Source: Brachionus manjavacas (lineage: Eukaryota; Rotifera; Eurotatoria; Ploima; Brachionidae). From it: a DNA stretch of 64,000 nt. The position numbers were made by a program, and so were the translations under genes. Under the pieces are notes generated by a model, which was given only the letters and a program-made list of their open reading frames with translations, was not told the origin of the DNA and searched no databases. The stretch spans positions 789,501 through 853,500 of the forward strand of contig JAHQIY010000010.1 of NCBI GenBank assembly GCA_019054805.1. The letters run 5' to 3'. Shown here one piece after another: positions 50,843-62,052 of the stretch; the stretch's first letter is position 1, and the number at the start of each line of letters is the position of its first letter.

Positions 50843-51877
50843 TAGACAATGAGAAGAGAACCGAATGGATGTTACAGGTTCTTTTTTAAAAAAAAATTTT
50901 TTTGGTCCTTTTTAGGTTCTTAATGGTTCTTTTTGGTTTAAGGAAAAGGGATTTGATTAAGAAGAAATGAAGGGTCTTTTAAATAAACTAATCTTGACTT
51001 TAATTTAGGGCTTTATTTTTATTACAAACTTAAAAATTAATATTTAGAAAAAGGACAAAAAATCTAAAGATTCTGGGTAAAGTGTATTGGCGAACCTTCA
51101 ATGAGAAAAATTCACTTTGAAAAGGTAATTATACACTAAAAAATTTTCACTTAAAGAAATAATGTATTTTTCTCATTTTAAAGTGTAATATTCTCTTTGA
51201 AAGTGCATTATTCTCATTAAAAGTGTGTTTTCCTCATTCATAGTTCCATAATCCTCGTTGAAAGTGTATTTTTCTCATTTAAAAAAATAAAATAAAAAAT
51301 TTGTTAAAACTTAGTGGTTTTGCCTAAACAAAAATTTAAAGGTGTGTTTTTCTCTTTTTTAAGTGTATTTTTCTCATATAAAGTTCGCCAACCTACCTCA
51401 CCCAAAGATTCTTTTTAAATAGGTTTAAATTTTATAAATGCCATAAAAGAACCTTAAAAATCCAAAAAGAAATACTAAGAATTGAAAAGGTTTTTTTTAA
51501 AAAAGGAATAAAAACCGAAGATTCATATTAGAACAGTTAAAATTTAAATAAATGACCAAAAAGAACCAGAAACTACCTTAAAGAATCATAAAGAACCTTT
51601 AAGAATTGTTAAGAATCATTAAGAATTTTAAGAACCAAAAAGAACTGCTAAGAACTGTAAAGGTTTTTTTGAAAAAAGGTATAAGAACCGAAAATTCTTA
51701 GTATAAAGAAGAGTTTAAATTTTATAAATGACCCAAAAGAACCTTAAAGAACCATAAAGAACCTTTTAGAACTAAAGATATTCATTTGGAAGATTTAAAA
51801 AAAACCCAAAATTGTTAATTCAAATAGAGCCTTTCATATTTAAAAGCAGCTTAAAGAACCATCAAGTTCATTGTCTA
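50843..51877. mobile_element. Foldback element of GAACC-type short repeats
   Basis: Outer inverted ends TAGACAATGA (50843) and TCATTGTCTA (ends 51877). The left part is rich in GGTTCTTT and the right part (about 51430-51860) in AAAGAACCTTAAAGAACC-type words, so the halves pair. No coding capacity. It is split by the element at 51075-51403. Confidence 0.6.
51075..51403. mobile_element. 329-bp MITE with 9-bp target duplication
   Basis: 9-bp direct repeats AAAGATTCT at 51066-51074 and 51404-51412. Inverted ends GGGTAAAGTGTATTGGCGAA and TTCGCCAACCTACCTCACCC. The interior is a degenerate ~22-nt tandem repeat of the type AAAGTGTATTTTTCTCATT (five to seven units on the right half, inverted at the left end). 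No coding sequence. Confidence 0.8.
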
Positions 51878-52119
51878 TAAGTCTTCATAATACTGATCAA
51901 TTGTAAAGCCTTAAAAATTATTTGATCTTTTGATTTTTTACATCATCCACTTTAGGTTGATCTTTTTAAATAATTTAAAAATAAATAATTAAAAATTTTC
52001 TATTAAAAAATAATGCTTAAAAAATTTAATTTTGCTTAAATCTTGTTTAATAAAAAATTATTTTAAAAGAGTAATTTTAATGCAAATATTTAATTCAAAT
52101 TGATTGGAAATTCTCATTA

Positions 52120-52971
52120 TTAAGCTCCGAGTTTTTGTTTGTAAGTTTTTCTCACAATAACCAAAGAAACAACTACGTTCAAAATGAGGACTATGTAGCT
52201 CAATAGAACAGTGTAAACGTAGGACTTTTCTCGTTTGGAATCATTGGCAAGAGACAAGCACGATACGAATAGATGTGAAAAAACGACCAAGAACACACAG
52301 GACCACAATTTGATCGATTTTTTTGGGTATATGGTCAATGATAGATACATGATAATACTCCAGCATGTGTGCAGAAGAATAAAACACAAACTAAGCATTG
52401 CAGATACCAAAAAAAAGTATTGTGAATCCCCATATATTCCTACAGTTCCTGGCCCGGTCATATCGCCCAGAACATTGACCAGAGAAAAAGCTCCGCTAAT
52501 AATACCAAATCCAAGACCAGATACTTTTTTTATTATTTATTAAATTTCAATAAATTTTTTTGTTAGTTTTATAAATTACCGTAGGAAATAACTCGACCAT
52601 CAAAATCTGTACGATCTTTATGATGAATATTTTTTTGAACTTTTTCAAGACCTTTTTGTGCTTTTTTAATGAATAAATAGAAAAGGTATCTGAAAGCTTC
52701 TTGGGTGAAAACAGAAAAAACGAGAGCAAAAAGCAGCTTGTTTCTTAGAGGAACCACTGCAAACCACATCAATGCCGAAATAAGCAGCGATAAGAGCCAA
52801 AAAAATGAGCTTTATAAACTTATTAAAAATAATAATATAAAATTAATTTTAAAAAAACCTTGTCATCAGAATAATGACTCTGATTGGATCCTTGGCAATA
52901 GTGATCGCAAACATGGCTGTCGGAGGACCAAATGCTAGAAATAGACACCCGAAAAACTCAATAAGAGCCAT
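52120..52971 (-). CDS. APH1: Gamma-secretase subunit APH-1 (three exons)
   Basis: Exons 52971-52859, 52809-52580 and 52523-52120 join in phase: 747 nt, 248 aa, slightly shorter than the usual 250-310. The protein follows the family from its start (FFGCLFLAFGPPTAMF, DPIRVIILMT, FFWLLSLLISALMWFAVVPL) through FTQEAFRYLFYLFIKKAQKG to SYVSGLGFGIISGAFSLVNV and GPGTVGIYGDSQYFF, with the expected seven hydrophobic segments. The intramembrane GxxxG-type motif is seen as SGLGFGIISG, and the conserved His of the later helices is present (ILLHTCW, FSHLF). APH-1 scaffolds presenilin, nicastrin and PEN-2 in the protease that cleaves Notch- and LRP-type receptors. Introns are 49 and 56 bp. TTATTTAG lies 13 nt before the ATG. 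Confidence 0.95.
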
Positions 52972-53282
52972 TGTTTAGTATTACCTAAATAAATAATTTT
53001 TAATTGAGTTTGAAATTTTTTTTATAATAAATTTGAATATAAACTAGATGACTAGATGATTAATTCATAATAATAATTAAAAATAATGTGATCAAATTTC
53101 AAATTAGATGTGCAATATTTTTTAAAAGCATAGTATCACGAATCATACTGAATTGATGGACATAACTGAGGCTATTAGAATAAATTATTAACAAATGTTT
53201 TTTTTAATAAAAAATAAAAATCATTATCATATAAAGATAAAATTTTGAAAATTTGAAACGGTGTTCAAAATTTTATCTCGTT

Positions 53283-53474
53283 TTAAAAAAAAAAATTTTT
53301 TTTGCTTGCATTTCGAACCTTCAGAATTGACCATTTCCCTAACTGGACTTTGTCTTCAGTGGTTATTGAATTAAAAATAATTTTTCGATGCATCACTTTA
53401 TAGAGAATTTTTTGAACATTTCTAATAGGTGAAAAGCTCCGACAATTAAGTTCTCGATTAACTGGATTTGACAT
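53283..53474 (-). CDS. Small basic protein or exon, unrecognised
   Basis: ATG at 53474 opens MSNPVNRELNCRSFSPIRNV and VQKILYKVMHRKIIFNSITT, then EDKVQLGKWSILKVR, with a stop at 53283 after a poly-T-encoded Phe run. The non-repetitive composition suggests real coding. It may be a single small gene or a first exon with a donor before the Lys/Phe end. No family recognised. Confidence 0.4.
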   Translation of the reverse strand: MSNPVNRELNCRSFSPIRNVQKILYKVMHRKIIFNSITTEDKVQLGKWSILKVRNASKKNFFF

Positions 53475-53898
53475 ACTTTGTGAAATAAAAAGGTAGACTA
53501 TGCAATATCAAAATGCAAATTGCAGAGTACACACCATCTAAATGATTCAATTTTAAGTGAGTTGTATTTTGCAGGCTTTTGCAGAGTTTACCTTTAGATT
53601 TCGCAAAGTTTGTTAAATCCAAAAATGTATCTCTATTCTATGTATCTGTATTAAAAATTGATCACAAACTTCTAAATGCCTTTTTTTTCTGATAATTTTT
53701 GCAGACTTTATGCGTAAACTAACCTTAGGACCCTAAAGTTTTTGTACACAGAAAATTCCTCATTTTTTAAAATATAAATTGATCAATTTTATATAATTCA
53801 CTTTAAATTTTACACAATAATTTTTTAAATAAAATAAAAAATATTTCAATTTTTTTTTTTAGAATTTTGAAATTTATTTTTCTCAAAAGTCTCTTATA

Positions 53899-54502
53899 CA
53901 GTATGTAGCAAAAGTTAAGAAATTTTTTTTTTAAATAATTGTTTTTACGCATACAATAGGCGTGAAAATAAAATAAAGGGGCTTTTTTTTTTTTTTTTAT
54001 TTGCCATCAATCCAAAAGCATAAAATCAAAAAAAAATTATGTGAAAAAAAAACAGAAAGAAAAAATGGATAAAATTAATTAAAGAAAAAGATGGCTCAAA
54101 AGCTAAGAAATCTTTAAAATTTAATATTTTAAATGATCGCCTTTGACGTTTTAACAAGACAAAACTCTTTTTGGCGTAGATTCAGTCAAATTTTGTACGT
54201 AATCAATCGGAATTTTTAACCACTTTAACCGTTTTTGGTGTAAAACCTCTTTTAAATACTCAATAGAGGTTACTTTAGTGTCCACCAATTTTGCATTTAT
54301 ACATGACCATAAGTTCTCGATTGGGTTGAGATCTGGTGAACAGGCAGTATGTGTTGAAGCGCCATCTTGTTGAAAAATCCAAGGGTCTTCTGACTAAAAT
54401 AGGAGTTCAACAGATGGTAAAAGATTTTTTTCAAAGGTGTCAATGTAGACAAACTGGTTAATTCGTTCTGTCTAAATGTTGCATAAACCAGTGCCTTCCC
54501 GG
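53899..54502 (-). mobile_element. Tc1/mariner fragment with one intact end
   Basis: Begins with the family's outer end CAGTATGTAGCAAAAGTTAA beside a TA, and contains minus-strand 3' codons of the transposase with frameshifts (region around GGHFKY-like sequence near 54120, SPDLNPIENL near 54310, QQDGAS near 54360). It stops near 54502 at nearly the same transposase position as the copy at 8700-9245. Confidence 0.8.
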
Positions 54503-54960
54503 GTAGAAAAGGAAAAATACTTTTAGTCATATATAATTACGCGTAACTTTTTTTTCATTTAAAATAAACGTAATTTTGAGCAATTTGACAAAATGTATCC
54601 ATAATTACGGGTAATTACTCTTTTTTACAGATGATTTTTCTTGATTATAGATAATTTTATCTAAATTAAGATGACGTAATTTTGCATAATACTAAAAGTT
54701 TTACGCATAAATACGCGTTATTTTTAATCATGTCATTATCCTAAAAAAATTATTGTGAAATTGAGCATTTTACTCTTTATCATTTCCTTACGCAAATTTA
54801 AACGTGAATTGAAATGTTTAATAATTCAAAAAAGCTTATACAAAAAAAAGTTTTATCTTAAGACAAAAATTAATCAATTGACGCTTAATCAACTTTAAAA
54901 TTAATCTTATTTCAAAATTTTTTTTTATTTATTGTCTAGTTATTTGAAAAAAAAACAATA
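54503..54960. other. Spacer with ATAATTACGSGTAA words
   Basis: Several TAATTACGCGTAA/TAATTACGGGTAA/ATACGCGTTATT words occur in both orientations between 54540 and 54730, suggesting a decayed palindromic repeat; ends not defined. Confidence 0.3.
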
Positions 54961-54968
54961 GTTTTGAA

Positions 54969-56215
54969 ATGTCCAACTACCTAAAAATTTTGGCTTAGAT
55001 TGATCTTCGAACCGAGGAAAAAAAAGCATCTAATAAACTTTCTTCAGATGCATTTTCGTATTTCCAAACTAAAGTATTTTTACCTTTAAAAAATGCATTA
55101 CATTTTTATTTATCCAAAATTCTAAAGAATGATGAGAAGAATTATTCCAAATTTGATGATTCTGAGGATGAAAGATATTTCTCTGATTTTTGCTCTTTAC
55201 ATTCTTTTGATGAAGAAGAGAAATTACCAGAAAAAATTTACAACTAATTTTCTAGTTCTGTTGAATCTATTGATTATTGTCTAAACGAAAGTTCATTGTT
55301 AGATTATGTAAACGACATCGGTAAAAGGAATGACTTGGAAAATCAACCCATTTATTCTTTAGGAAATTTAGTCATCGATAATTACAATCAAACAATTTAC
55401 TATTTCGTATTTCAAAATCTGTCAGAATATTAATATAAATTAATATAAATATTTATATAATATAATAATCTTTTTTTAGATACAAAGTCGCATTTAAAAA
55501 GTTAAAGTTATATTTTAAATTTTTTTTTAGATCCCTGTTACTGAAGCAAGGCGCGTTGAAAGAAATTTATGTGATTTAATTTTTTTCTTTAAATAGAAAT
55601 TTTAGCATTAATTTTTTTTCTTTAGATTTCTACAACTCAAGCAAGATGCAGTGAATTAGAGTTATGATTTTTTTATCTTTTGTAAATTTTTCAATTATCT
55701 TTTTAAGATCCCTGATTATCCAGCCTCATCATCAGCAGTTGCAAACGATCGCGATGTAAGTTTTTATTATGTTATTAAACGGGTCGAAGAGCAATTCAAA
55801 AAGAAAAATAAAGAAGAAGAAGAGATTGTCAGTTTTCCAAAAATTAATTTTTTCTTTAATTTTTTTTACTAAATTAAAATTTTTTTAAAGATGCATAATG
55901 GAATTGATTTACTATCTCTGAATGGTGAAAGATTAACAACTTTTGTCTATGCTTATGCGAATGTTTTGTTCACCAAAGAAGAACTGGTAAGCAATATACT
56001 ATGTGATCAAGGAAGTCGTCGAGAGTCAACAGTTAGAGGAAAATTAACCGATCCTGAAAGATTAGTCAAACTGAAAAGTAAGTTTTTTGTATTAGTTTTA
56101 TTATATTCAAATTCATATTGAAGAAGCTGTCAAAGTTCGATTTGATTTAACAAACAGTCAACTTCCAAAGGTTTAGAATGAGGTAAAGTCGGCAGTAAAT
56201 GGATATGGCCGAACA
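54969..56215 (+). pseudogene. BEN-domain gene, degenerate
   Basis: A frame from the ATG at 54969 is broken by stops near 54996 and 55246 but otherwise reads an acidic, Ser-rich protein (DAFSYFQTKVFLPLKNALHF, SSVESIDYCLNESSLLDYV). Downstream, from about 55887, FVYAYANVLFTKEELVSNIL, STVRGKLTDPERLVKLK and, after a ~45-bp intron, AVKVRFDLTNSQLPKV-stop-NEVKSAVNG form a BEN domain (family: h.R.LL..LFt.eEL..s.l....LDp.kl..I). BEN domains bind DNA in chromatin and some transposon proteins. Stops argue for a pseudogene. It is cut at 56220 by a Tc1 fragment. Confidence 0.6.
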
Positions 56216-56221
56216 ATTAAA

Positions 56222-56400
56222 AGTAACATATCTATCGTGTCTATCTCATTTTGTTTTTTATCTCCGCTTATTAGCAGGCCCACGATCTGCCATTTTAGCG
56301 GGCTAGACACATTTTTTTACTCATTTTTTGGCAAAATAAAGATTTTTTGGTAATTTTGAAAAGACAAATTAATTTTTAATTTTATTTATTTGTTTTCTGT
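56222..56400 (-). mobile_element. Tc1/mariner 5' fragment
   Basis: The minus strand matches the start of the 60304-62052 transposase region (TAGCCCGCTAAAATGGCAGA, then CGTGGGCCTGCTAATAAGCG), including the untranslated lead-in with TTGCCAAAAAATGAGTAA. It stops after about 20 transposase codons, at the boundary with the BEN pseudogene. Confidence 0.75.
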
Positions 56401-56944
56401 ACCGAGCTTGAGTTCCTTCAGAATAAAAAAAAATCAAAAATAAAGTTAATAAGCTAAAAAAATGTAAAGAAAGTTAAAAGACATATATTGAAATTGGTTG
56501 CTACAAGTGACAAATGTTTACATAATAATTGAATTTACACAAAATAAACATTTTAAAAAAGCTTCTTTTTACATAAGATGACACATTCTTTTTATCCTGC
56601 GATAATTTTTCATTTACCAATAATGAGGTATTTCAAAGTTTTAAGTCAAATCTTTCTATTAATTTAGATCAAAGAAAAATTGTTCGACCATTCTTATTAT
56701 AAGGTTCGCGCGTAGCAAAACGACAGCACTATCTTAATAGCACTTTAAACCACTTTAACTTTAAACCAAAAAAACACATTTTTTTGTGCTTTTTTCCAGT
56801 TTTTTTGATTCTCGTCGGAGGATTGACCCAAGCCCCTAACTTTTTTATTTAAATTATAAAACTAGACAAAATTCTGAACAAATCTCAAGTTTCACTTTTT
56901 TTATTTAAAGCTTAATTAATTAATTAAAAAAGTCAAAATATAGT

Positions 56945-57712
56945 AGTAGTGTAAGCTGTAACACATAAAGTGTGAGTGCAGTTTATAACGCTGCACTTTG
57001 TCAGCTTGTGGTTTTGGTTATGGCCACATACTTCTTAATTTCATCAATTTCAGCTTCGGTAGACCGATCTCCTCCAAGTCTCCGAGGCCATATGTCGGTC
57101 AATTCTGGCTTTAAATTGGTTAACCGTATCCGCCTCTGCTATCTCCGAGGGTAACATATTCCAGGTGGTAGCGTTGCGGTTCAGTAAAAAATTATCCCTC
57201 ATTGGTGCATTTACAAATTTTTCCCTTATTATCTGACTATTGTGTCTTCTATTAGCTCCTAATGTGTCCCCTGTATTTCTTAGACCCAGTTCTACCTCTT
57301 CGAAACCTTTTGTGAATTTATAAATTTTTATAAATTTGTATCAAGTCCCCTCTTTTCCTCCTAACCTCGAGACTTGTTAGTCCTAATTCTTTTGACCTTA
57401 CTTCATATTCTAGACTCCTTAATTCAATGACCATTTTTGTCGTCCTTTTCTGAATACCCTCCAATTTTGATATATCCTTTTTTGACATAGAGTTCCACAC
57501 AGCTGATGCGAACTCTAAATGCACTCTTACGAAAGCTGGATATAATATCTTGAATAATTTAATATTAAAAAATTTAAAAGTTTTCCTCATTCTGCCGAGT
57601 GCTCTATTTGCCGTAGACACTGCTGCTTCTACTTGCTTGCTATTCTTTTTATCGCTAGAGATCATCACCCCTAAGTCCTTCTCAACCTCTGTTTTGTCAA
57701 GCCATACTTAAA
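56945..57712 (-). mobile_element. CR1/jockey-like LINE 3' end with CTA-type tail
   Basis: Minus strand: EVEKDLGVMISSDKKNSKQV, NRALGRMRKTFKFFN, VHLEFASAVWNSMSKKDISK, LEVRRKRGDLIQIYKNL, then in a second frame NFLLNRNATTWNMLPSEIAE. It ends in an ACTACTACTA tail, the same tail type as the LINE at 18153-20733, suggesting one family. 5'-truncated; interrupts a DDE transposase relic. Confidence 0.85.
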
Positions 57713-57732
57713 CCTCTGTTTTTAAACCAACA

Positions 57733-58010
57733 AATAAAATCGAAATTCTTGGAACAAAATACGGCATCAAAGTAATTTTCCTTCCGAAGTACCATTGTGG
57801 GCTGAATCCAATAGAAGGATTATGGTGCTATCAAAAGCAATTCATTAGAAGGTCAAAAAATCAGACATTTGATTCAATGAAAAGATTATTAGAGAGTTCT
57901 AGAAGAGAATTTGTTGGAAAGGAAATAAATAACAAACTGATCAGAAGATTTTGGCGTTGTTTGAAAGCTTATAAAATAGATTGAGCTACGGTCAAATTCT
58001 TAATACATAC
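57733..58010 (+). pseudogene. DDE transposase C-terminal fragment (IS630/Tc1-related, different family)
   Basis: Reads IKVIFLPKYHCGLNPIEGLW, CYQKQFIRRSKNQTFDSMKR and EINNKLIRRFWRCLKAYK, then a stop. The NPIEGLW motif holds the last catalytic Glu of IS630/Tc1-type DDE enzymes. The Y-H-C-x-L-N-P-I-E pattern with the following QKQ and FWR blocks belongs to a family distinct from the local Tc1 copies. The upstream catalytic residues are missing; the LINE at 56945-57712 abuts it. Confidence 0.7.
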
Positions 58011-58673
58011 TTCTCTGGCAAATCTAATGCTAAAACACAAGAGCATCTAAGAATTTCTAATAGTTTATTAATATAAAAGATGAAAATTGAAAGATGAAAA
58101 CGCGCGAACCTTAAAAATACCAATAAACTAGAACTTTAATTTAGGTGGAAAAATTGACTGTGTCCGAACTCTTATCTGAAAAGCTAATCGTTTTGTCAAA
58201 AGCAAACATATTTATGTCTGAATTTAAGTCAAAAAGGCATCCTAAATATTTTTTAAAGCTGCATTTAAAGCCCAGTACCTTGGTTTTGGTACCTCATCAA
58301 AAAAATCATCAAAGATTTTCATCTTTATCGCTGCTTCTTAAACATTGAAATTCAATTTTTACTGAAGCACCAAAACCAAGACTTTTAGTGCGGCATTTAA
58401 AATAAATATTCAGGGTTTTAATAAAGTACATGAATATTAGAATTATTGTTTTTTTGATAAACAATTGTTAAAAATTAATTTTATTAATTTTATTTAATTA
58501 TTATTATTATTTGATAATAAACTTTATTTATATTTTATGAATATATATTAAACTAAAAAAAATTTTAAATCACAAAATATCTTGAAATTTTTAAAATTTT
58601 AGTTCACCCATAGATGTAATTCAATTAATTTTGATAGTTAAAATTAAAAATTTTGATAGTTGAATATAATTCT
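58011..58673. other. Spacer; one unassigned open stretch
   Basis: 58145-58348 is open after TTTAATTTAG with no recognised motif. The rest is AT-rich without features. Confidence 0.3.
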
Positions 58674-58674
58674 T

Positions 58675-59757
58675 TTATTCAATTAAATTATACAAATCAA
58701 TAGGTAAATCAAGAAAAAAATTAATTGCCTCCTTATCTTTAGACCGACCTATATTATAATATGAACATAGAAGGTTAGATTTATAATATGGTCCATAATC
58801 ATTGCATAAAAAAGGTGTAAAATAGCATTTTTCTGTTTTATCAAAAGAAGTTGCCACAAGTATATTTATATTTCCATTTTCGTCAAGCTCTAATTTGTCA
58901 AAATAGAAAACAAGAGTTGTTGAGTCGGCTGTGTCTTCCTCATAAGTGTCTTTATTGTATTTTTTAATCGGAAGTGAACTGGCATTTAAAAGCGTGTTTG
59001 GCTTCAATTTCTTCAAATAATCAATAAAATTGTTTTCATAAATTTTTTTAAAGTTTCTGGCAAAGTCTTCTACTTCTGGATCACGTTCATTTTCCGCTAT
59101 TAAAATGCTTTCTACCATTTCGCAACTTTTTTCTCTCCCGCTTTCATCTAGAACCTCTTCGGTCGCTTCCAAATCGCCATCAATTTCCAAATCTTGCATT
59201 GATTCATCCAATTGATCTTGATCAATAAATGCATAAAAATTTTTGTTCAACTTTATAAAATTAATGTTGTTGTTCTCATCTACAGGTGGTTCAATAAAAT
59301 AATATATTCGACTATTAACTTGTAGGTTTTTATCTATTTTTACATCATCCGGAAATTGGTCAATATGAGCTTTACAGTCAAGTTCTATTGACTTGAAGCA
59401 ATTTTTGTATTCGTTTAGACCAATATTGTAAATTTTTGAGTAATTTTGAATTATATTTAGACCAGGCTTGGAAGCAGTAATAGCTTTGGTCACGTCTTTT
59501 GGTACAGTATGAGATCCATCGAGAGTTTTTGTTAATTTAATTAGTTTCTTTTCAGAATTTTCGGAATAGACCAAATAAAATATGGCATCGTTGATATGTT
59601 CATTTTTGTTTTCGATTCGACTAAAACTGCTTATGATCACGATATCTCCAGTAGTCAAATTTTCCAATCGTTTATCAATTAAACTCTTGATCTCATCTAC
59701 AGTTTTTTCATGAAAATCCTTAACAAGGACTACATCAAATTTTAATGTAAGATTCAT
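58675..59757 (-). CDS. Orphan intronless gene, 360 aa, acidic
   Basis: ATG at 59757 (MNLTLKFDVVLVKDFHEKTV) to a stop at 58675 without a break. The N-terminal third looks folded (LTTGDIVIISSFSRIENKNE, DAIFYLVYSENSEKKLIKL), as does the C-terminal third (TTLVFYFDKLELDENGNINI, KCYFTPFLCNDYGPYYKSNL). Between them is an acidic low-complexity segment (LDESMQDLEIDGDLEATEEV). No transmembrane segment or signal peptide. I recognise no family. AATAAA overlaps the stop codon (58674-58679). The unbroken frame and ordered ends support a real gene. Confidence 0.75.
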   Translation of the reverse strand: MNLTLKFDVVLVKDFHEKTVDEIKSLIDKRLENLTTGDIVIISSFSRIENKNEHINDAIFYLVYSENSEKKLIKLTKTLDGSHTVPKDVTKAITASKPGLNIIQNYSKIYNIGLNEYKNCFKSIELDCKAHIDQFPDDVKIDKNLQVNSRIYYFIEPPVDENNNINFIKLNKNFYAFIDQDQLDESMQDLEIDGDLEATEEVLDESGREKSCEMVESILIAENERDPEVEDFARNFKKIYENNFIDYLKKLKPNTLLNASSLPIKKYNKDTYEEDTADSTTLVFYFDKLELDENGNINILVATSFDKTEKCYFTPFLCNDYGPYYKSNLLCSYYNIGRSKDKEAINFFLDLPIDLYNLIE

Positions 59758-60250
59758 TTTTAACTTAAATTTGAATATTTAATCTTATTTTCTGAACGAA
59801 AATGTGCTTTGATTTTGCTTTCTCATTTATCTTTAAATTAAAAACAAATTGCAAAAATTTCTTAAATTTATTCCAGAAATTATTCTTTTTAAAAAGCTTG
59901 GTTACTTGCCATTTTTCCTTTATTTTCAATCAAACACTTGTTCTTTAATCCTAGTATTCTAGAACTATTTTTGTGATTTTATTTTATTTCAATAAAATAA
60001 ATTATCAATAGAAAAAATTTTACGAAAAATACAGTAAATTTATGACCAAAGAAAGATAATTTTAGTGAATTTCTATAGACTATAAATTTTTTTTAAAGAT
60101 AAAATAGGTATTTTCGAGAAAATATTACCTACATGCTGATATATTAGTTTACGTTTATTTTTTTGTTGTATATAATTACTTTATGTTGAGATTAATTAGT
60201 ATTTGTTGAAAAAAAAATTACATTTTGTGCAAAAAATTATTTTAACTAAT
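59758..60250. other. Spacer between the orphan gene and the Tc1-bearing repeat
   Basis: Nothing recognised; the shared 5' flank could hold the promoter of the orphan gene. Confidence 0.35.
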
Positions 60251-60303
60251 TAGTTTTTGATTATTTTAATTCATTTTTGTTGAAAATAATTTATTGTACT
60301 ATA

Positions 60304-62052
60304 CAGTATGTTGCAAAAGTTTAGAAATTGGTTATTTTATTTATCTTAAATTGTTTATTTGTTGTATTTTACGAAAAATTGAGTGAAAAAGAAAAAAAAT
60401 AAAAGCACTAATTTGTAGAATTTTTTTTCTTTACAATTTGATATATGACACTCGGAATAAAAATATATTCATTTAATTATTATATTTTTTTTTATTTATT
60501 TATTTATAATTAACTTTTAGATATTTATAATGAAAAAACTTCCTCTAGAAAATAAAAATTAAAGTCGGTGCAAAAGTTTAGAAATTCGGGTAATCCTAAA
60601 GTTTTAGCAACCATTGCTACCTTTTTCACACCTTTATGATTAATTCTTAAATAGCTTCTAATTTTTATTAAATTGTGCTCTTAAACTGCTTAATATAAAT
60701 ACTCTCCAACTCCTTAGGTCCTTTCAAAATAACTTAACCAAAAAATCTTAATTTTGCCAAAAAATTACCAAAAAATTGGTAAAAAAACGTCTCTAGCCCA
60801 CTAAAATGGCAGATCGTGGGTCTGCTAAAAAGTGGAGATAAAAAGCAAAATGAGATAGCCAACATGTTAGGTGTATCTCCAAAATGTGTCTCTTCAACTA
60901 AAAAACGATATGATGAGACTGGTACTGTGTCTGATCGGAGCCGTTCTGGTAGACCTCGGAAGTTGACTTTTAGGGATGAAAATTACATTTTTAGAGAGAT
61001 AAGAAAAGATCCTACATCAAGCTATCAAAAACTCGCCACTGATTTTAATTCTAAGACTCAAGGGGTTAGGATAAGTAAGTCTACTGTAATGAGATTTCTC
61101 AAAAAAAAAAATTTAGAGTCCCATACAGCGGTCAGAAAACCCCTTTTAACCATAAAAGATATACAAAAAAAATATAAGTGGTGTAAACAGAGACTTAATT
61201 GGACAGTTAATAATGGTACAGAGTTATTTTCAGTGACGAGTCCAATTTTGAGGTCTTCAATCGTAAGTCAAGAGTAATCGTAAAAAGGTTTAAAAATGAA
61301 AAGTTTCATCCGAAGTTCTGTATACCAAGGTCACAAAACGGTGAAGGGTCAGCTGGTATCTGGGGATGCATTTCCTACAAAGGCACTGGTATAAGCAACA
61401 TTTATACAGGACGAATTAATCAATCTGTCTACAAAGACACCTTGGAAAACAACCTTTTACCATCTGTTGAACTGCTATTTGAGCCAGACGATCCTTGGAT
61501 TTTTCAGCAAGATGGCGCTTCGGCACATACTGCCCACTCAGTAAGGGACTGGTTGAAAGAACAGAACATTGAGGTTCTGCCATGGTGTGCTCGTTCACCA
61601 GATCTCAACCCAATCGAGAACTTATGGTCATACGTGGATGCCAAAATGGGAAACACAAAGGTAACCTCTATCGAGCATTTAAAAGAGGTTTTACACAAAG
61701 AGTGGTTAAAGATTCCGACTGAGTACGTACAAAAGTTGATTGAATCTATGCCAAAAAGAGTTTTGGCTTGTTATAAAGCCAACGGCGGTCATTTTAAATA
61801 TTAAATTGTAAAAATTTCTAAACTTTTGAACCTTTTTTTTTTTTTTAATTTATTGTATCCATTTTTTCTTTTGTATTTTTTTTTGGGATTTTTTTTCACT
61901 TAATTTTTTTTTTTGATATTTTGATCTTGGATTGATGACAAAAAAAAATTTGAAAAAAACACCGCTTTTTTTTATTTTCCCGCCTATTATATACGCAAAA
62001 ACAATTCTTTTGTTAACGAAAAAAAAAATTTCTAATTTTTTGCAACATACTG
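60304..62052 (+). mobile_element. Tc1/mariner element with IR/DR ends, nearly complete
   Basis: Flanked by TA (60302-60303 and 62053-62054). Outer inverted ends are CAGTATGTTGCAAAAGTTTA (60304) and TGCAACATACTG (ends 62052). A second copy of the word GCAAAAGTTTAGAAATT lies inside each end: 60570-60585 (left) and, inverted, 61812-61831 (right). This is the IR/DR layout of Sleeping Beauty-type Tc1 elements, with two transposase-binding sites per end. Length 1749 bp. Three truncated relatives are in the window. Confidence 0.92.
60783..61804 (+). pseudogene. Tc1-type DD34E transposase, one frameshift, no in-frame ATG
   Basis: Frame 1 (60783-61277) has paired helix-turn-helix motifs (QNEIANMLGVSPKCVSSTKK, then STVMRFLKKKN) joined by a GRPRK AT-hook-like segment. 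A one-base shift near 61225, just before the FSDES block, moves the reading to frame 2, which runs to the stop at 61804. All three catalytic residues are present: Asp in FSDES, Asp in QQDGASAH and Glu in NPIENLW, with 34 residues between the last two (DD34E). The only nearby ATG (60806) is in another frame, so the start is lost or lies elsewhere. Otherwise the gene is intact, so this copy died recently. Confidence 0.9.
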
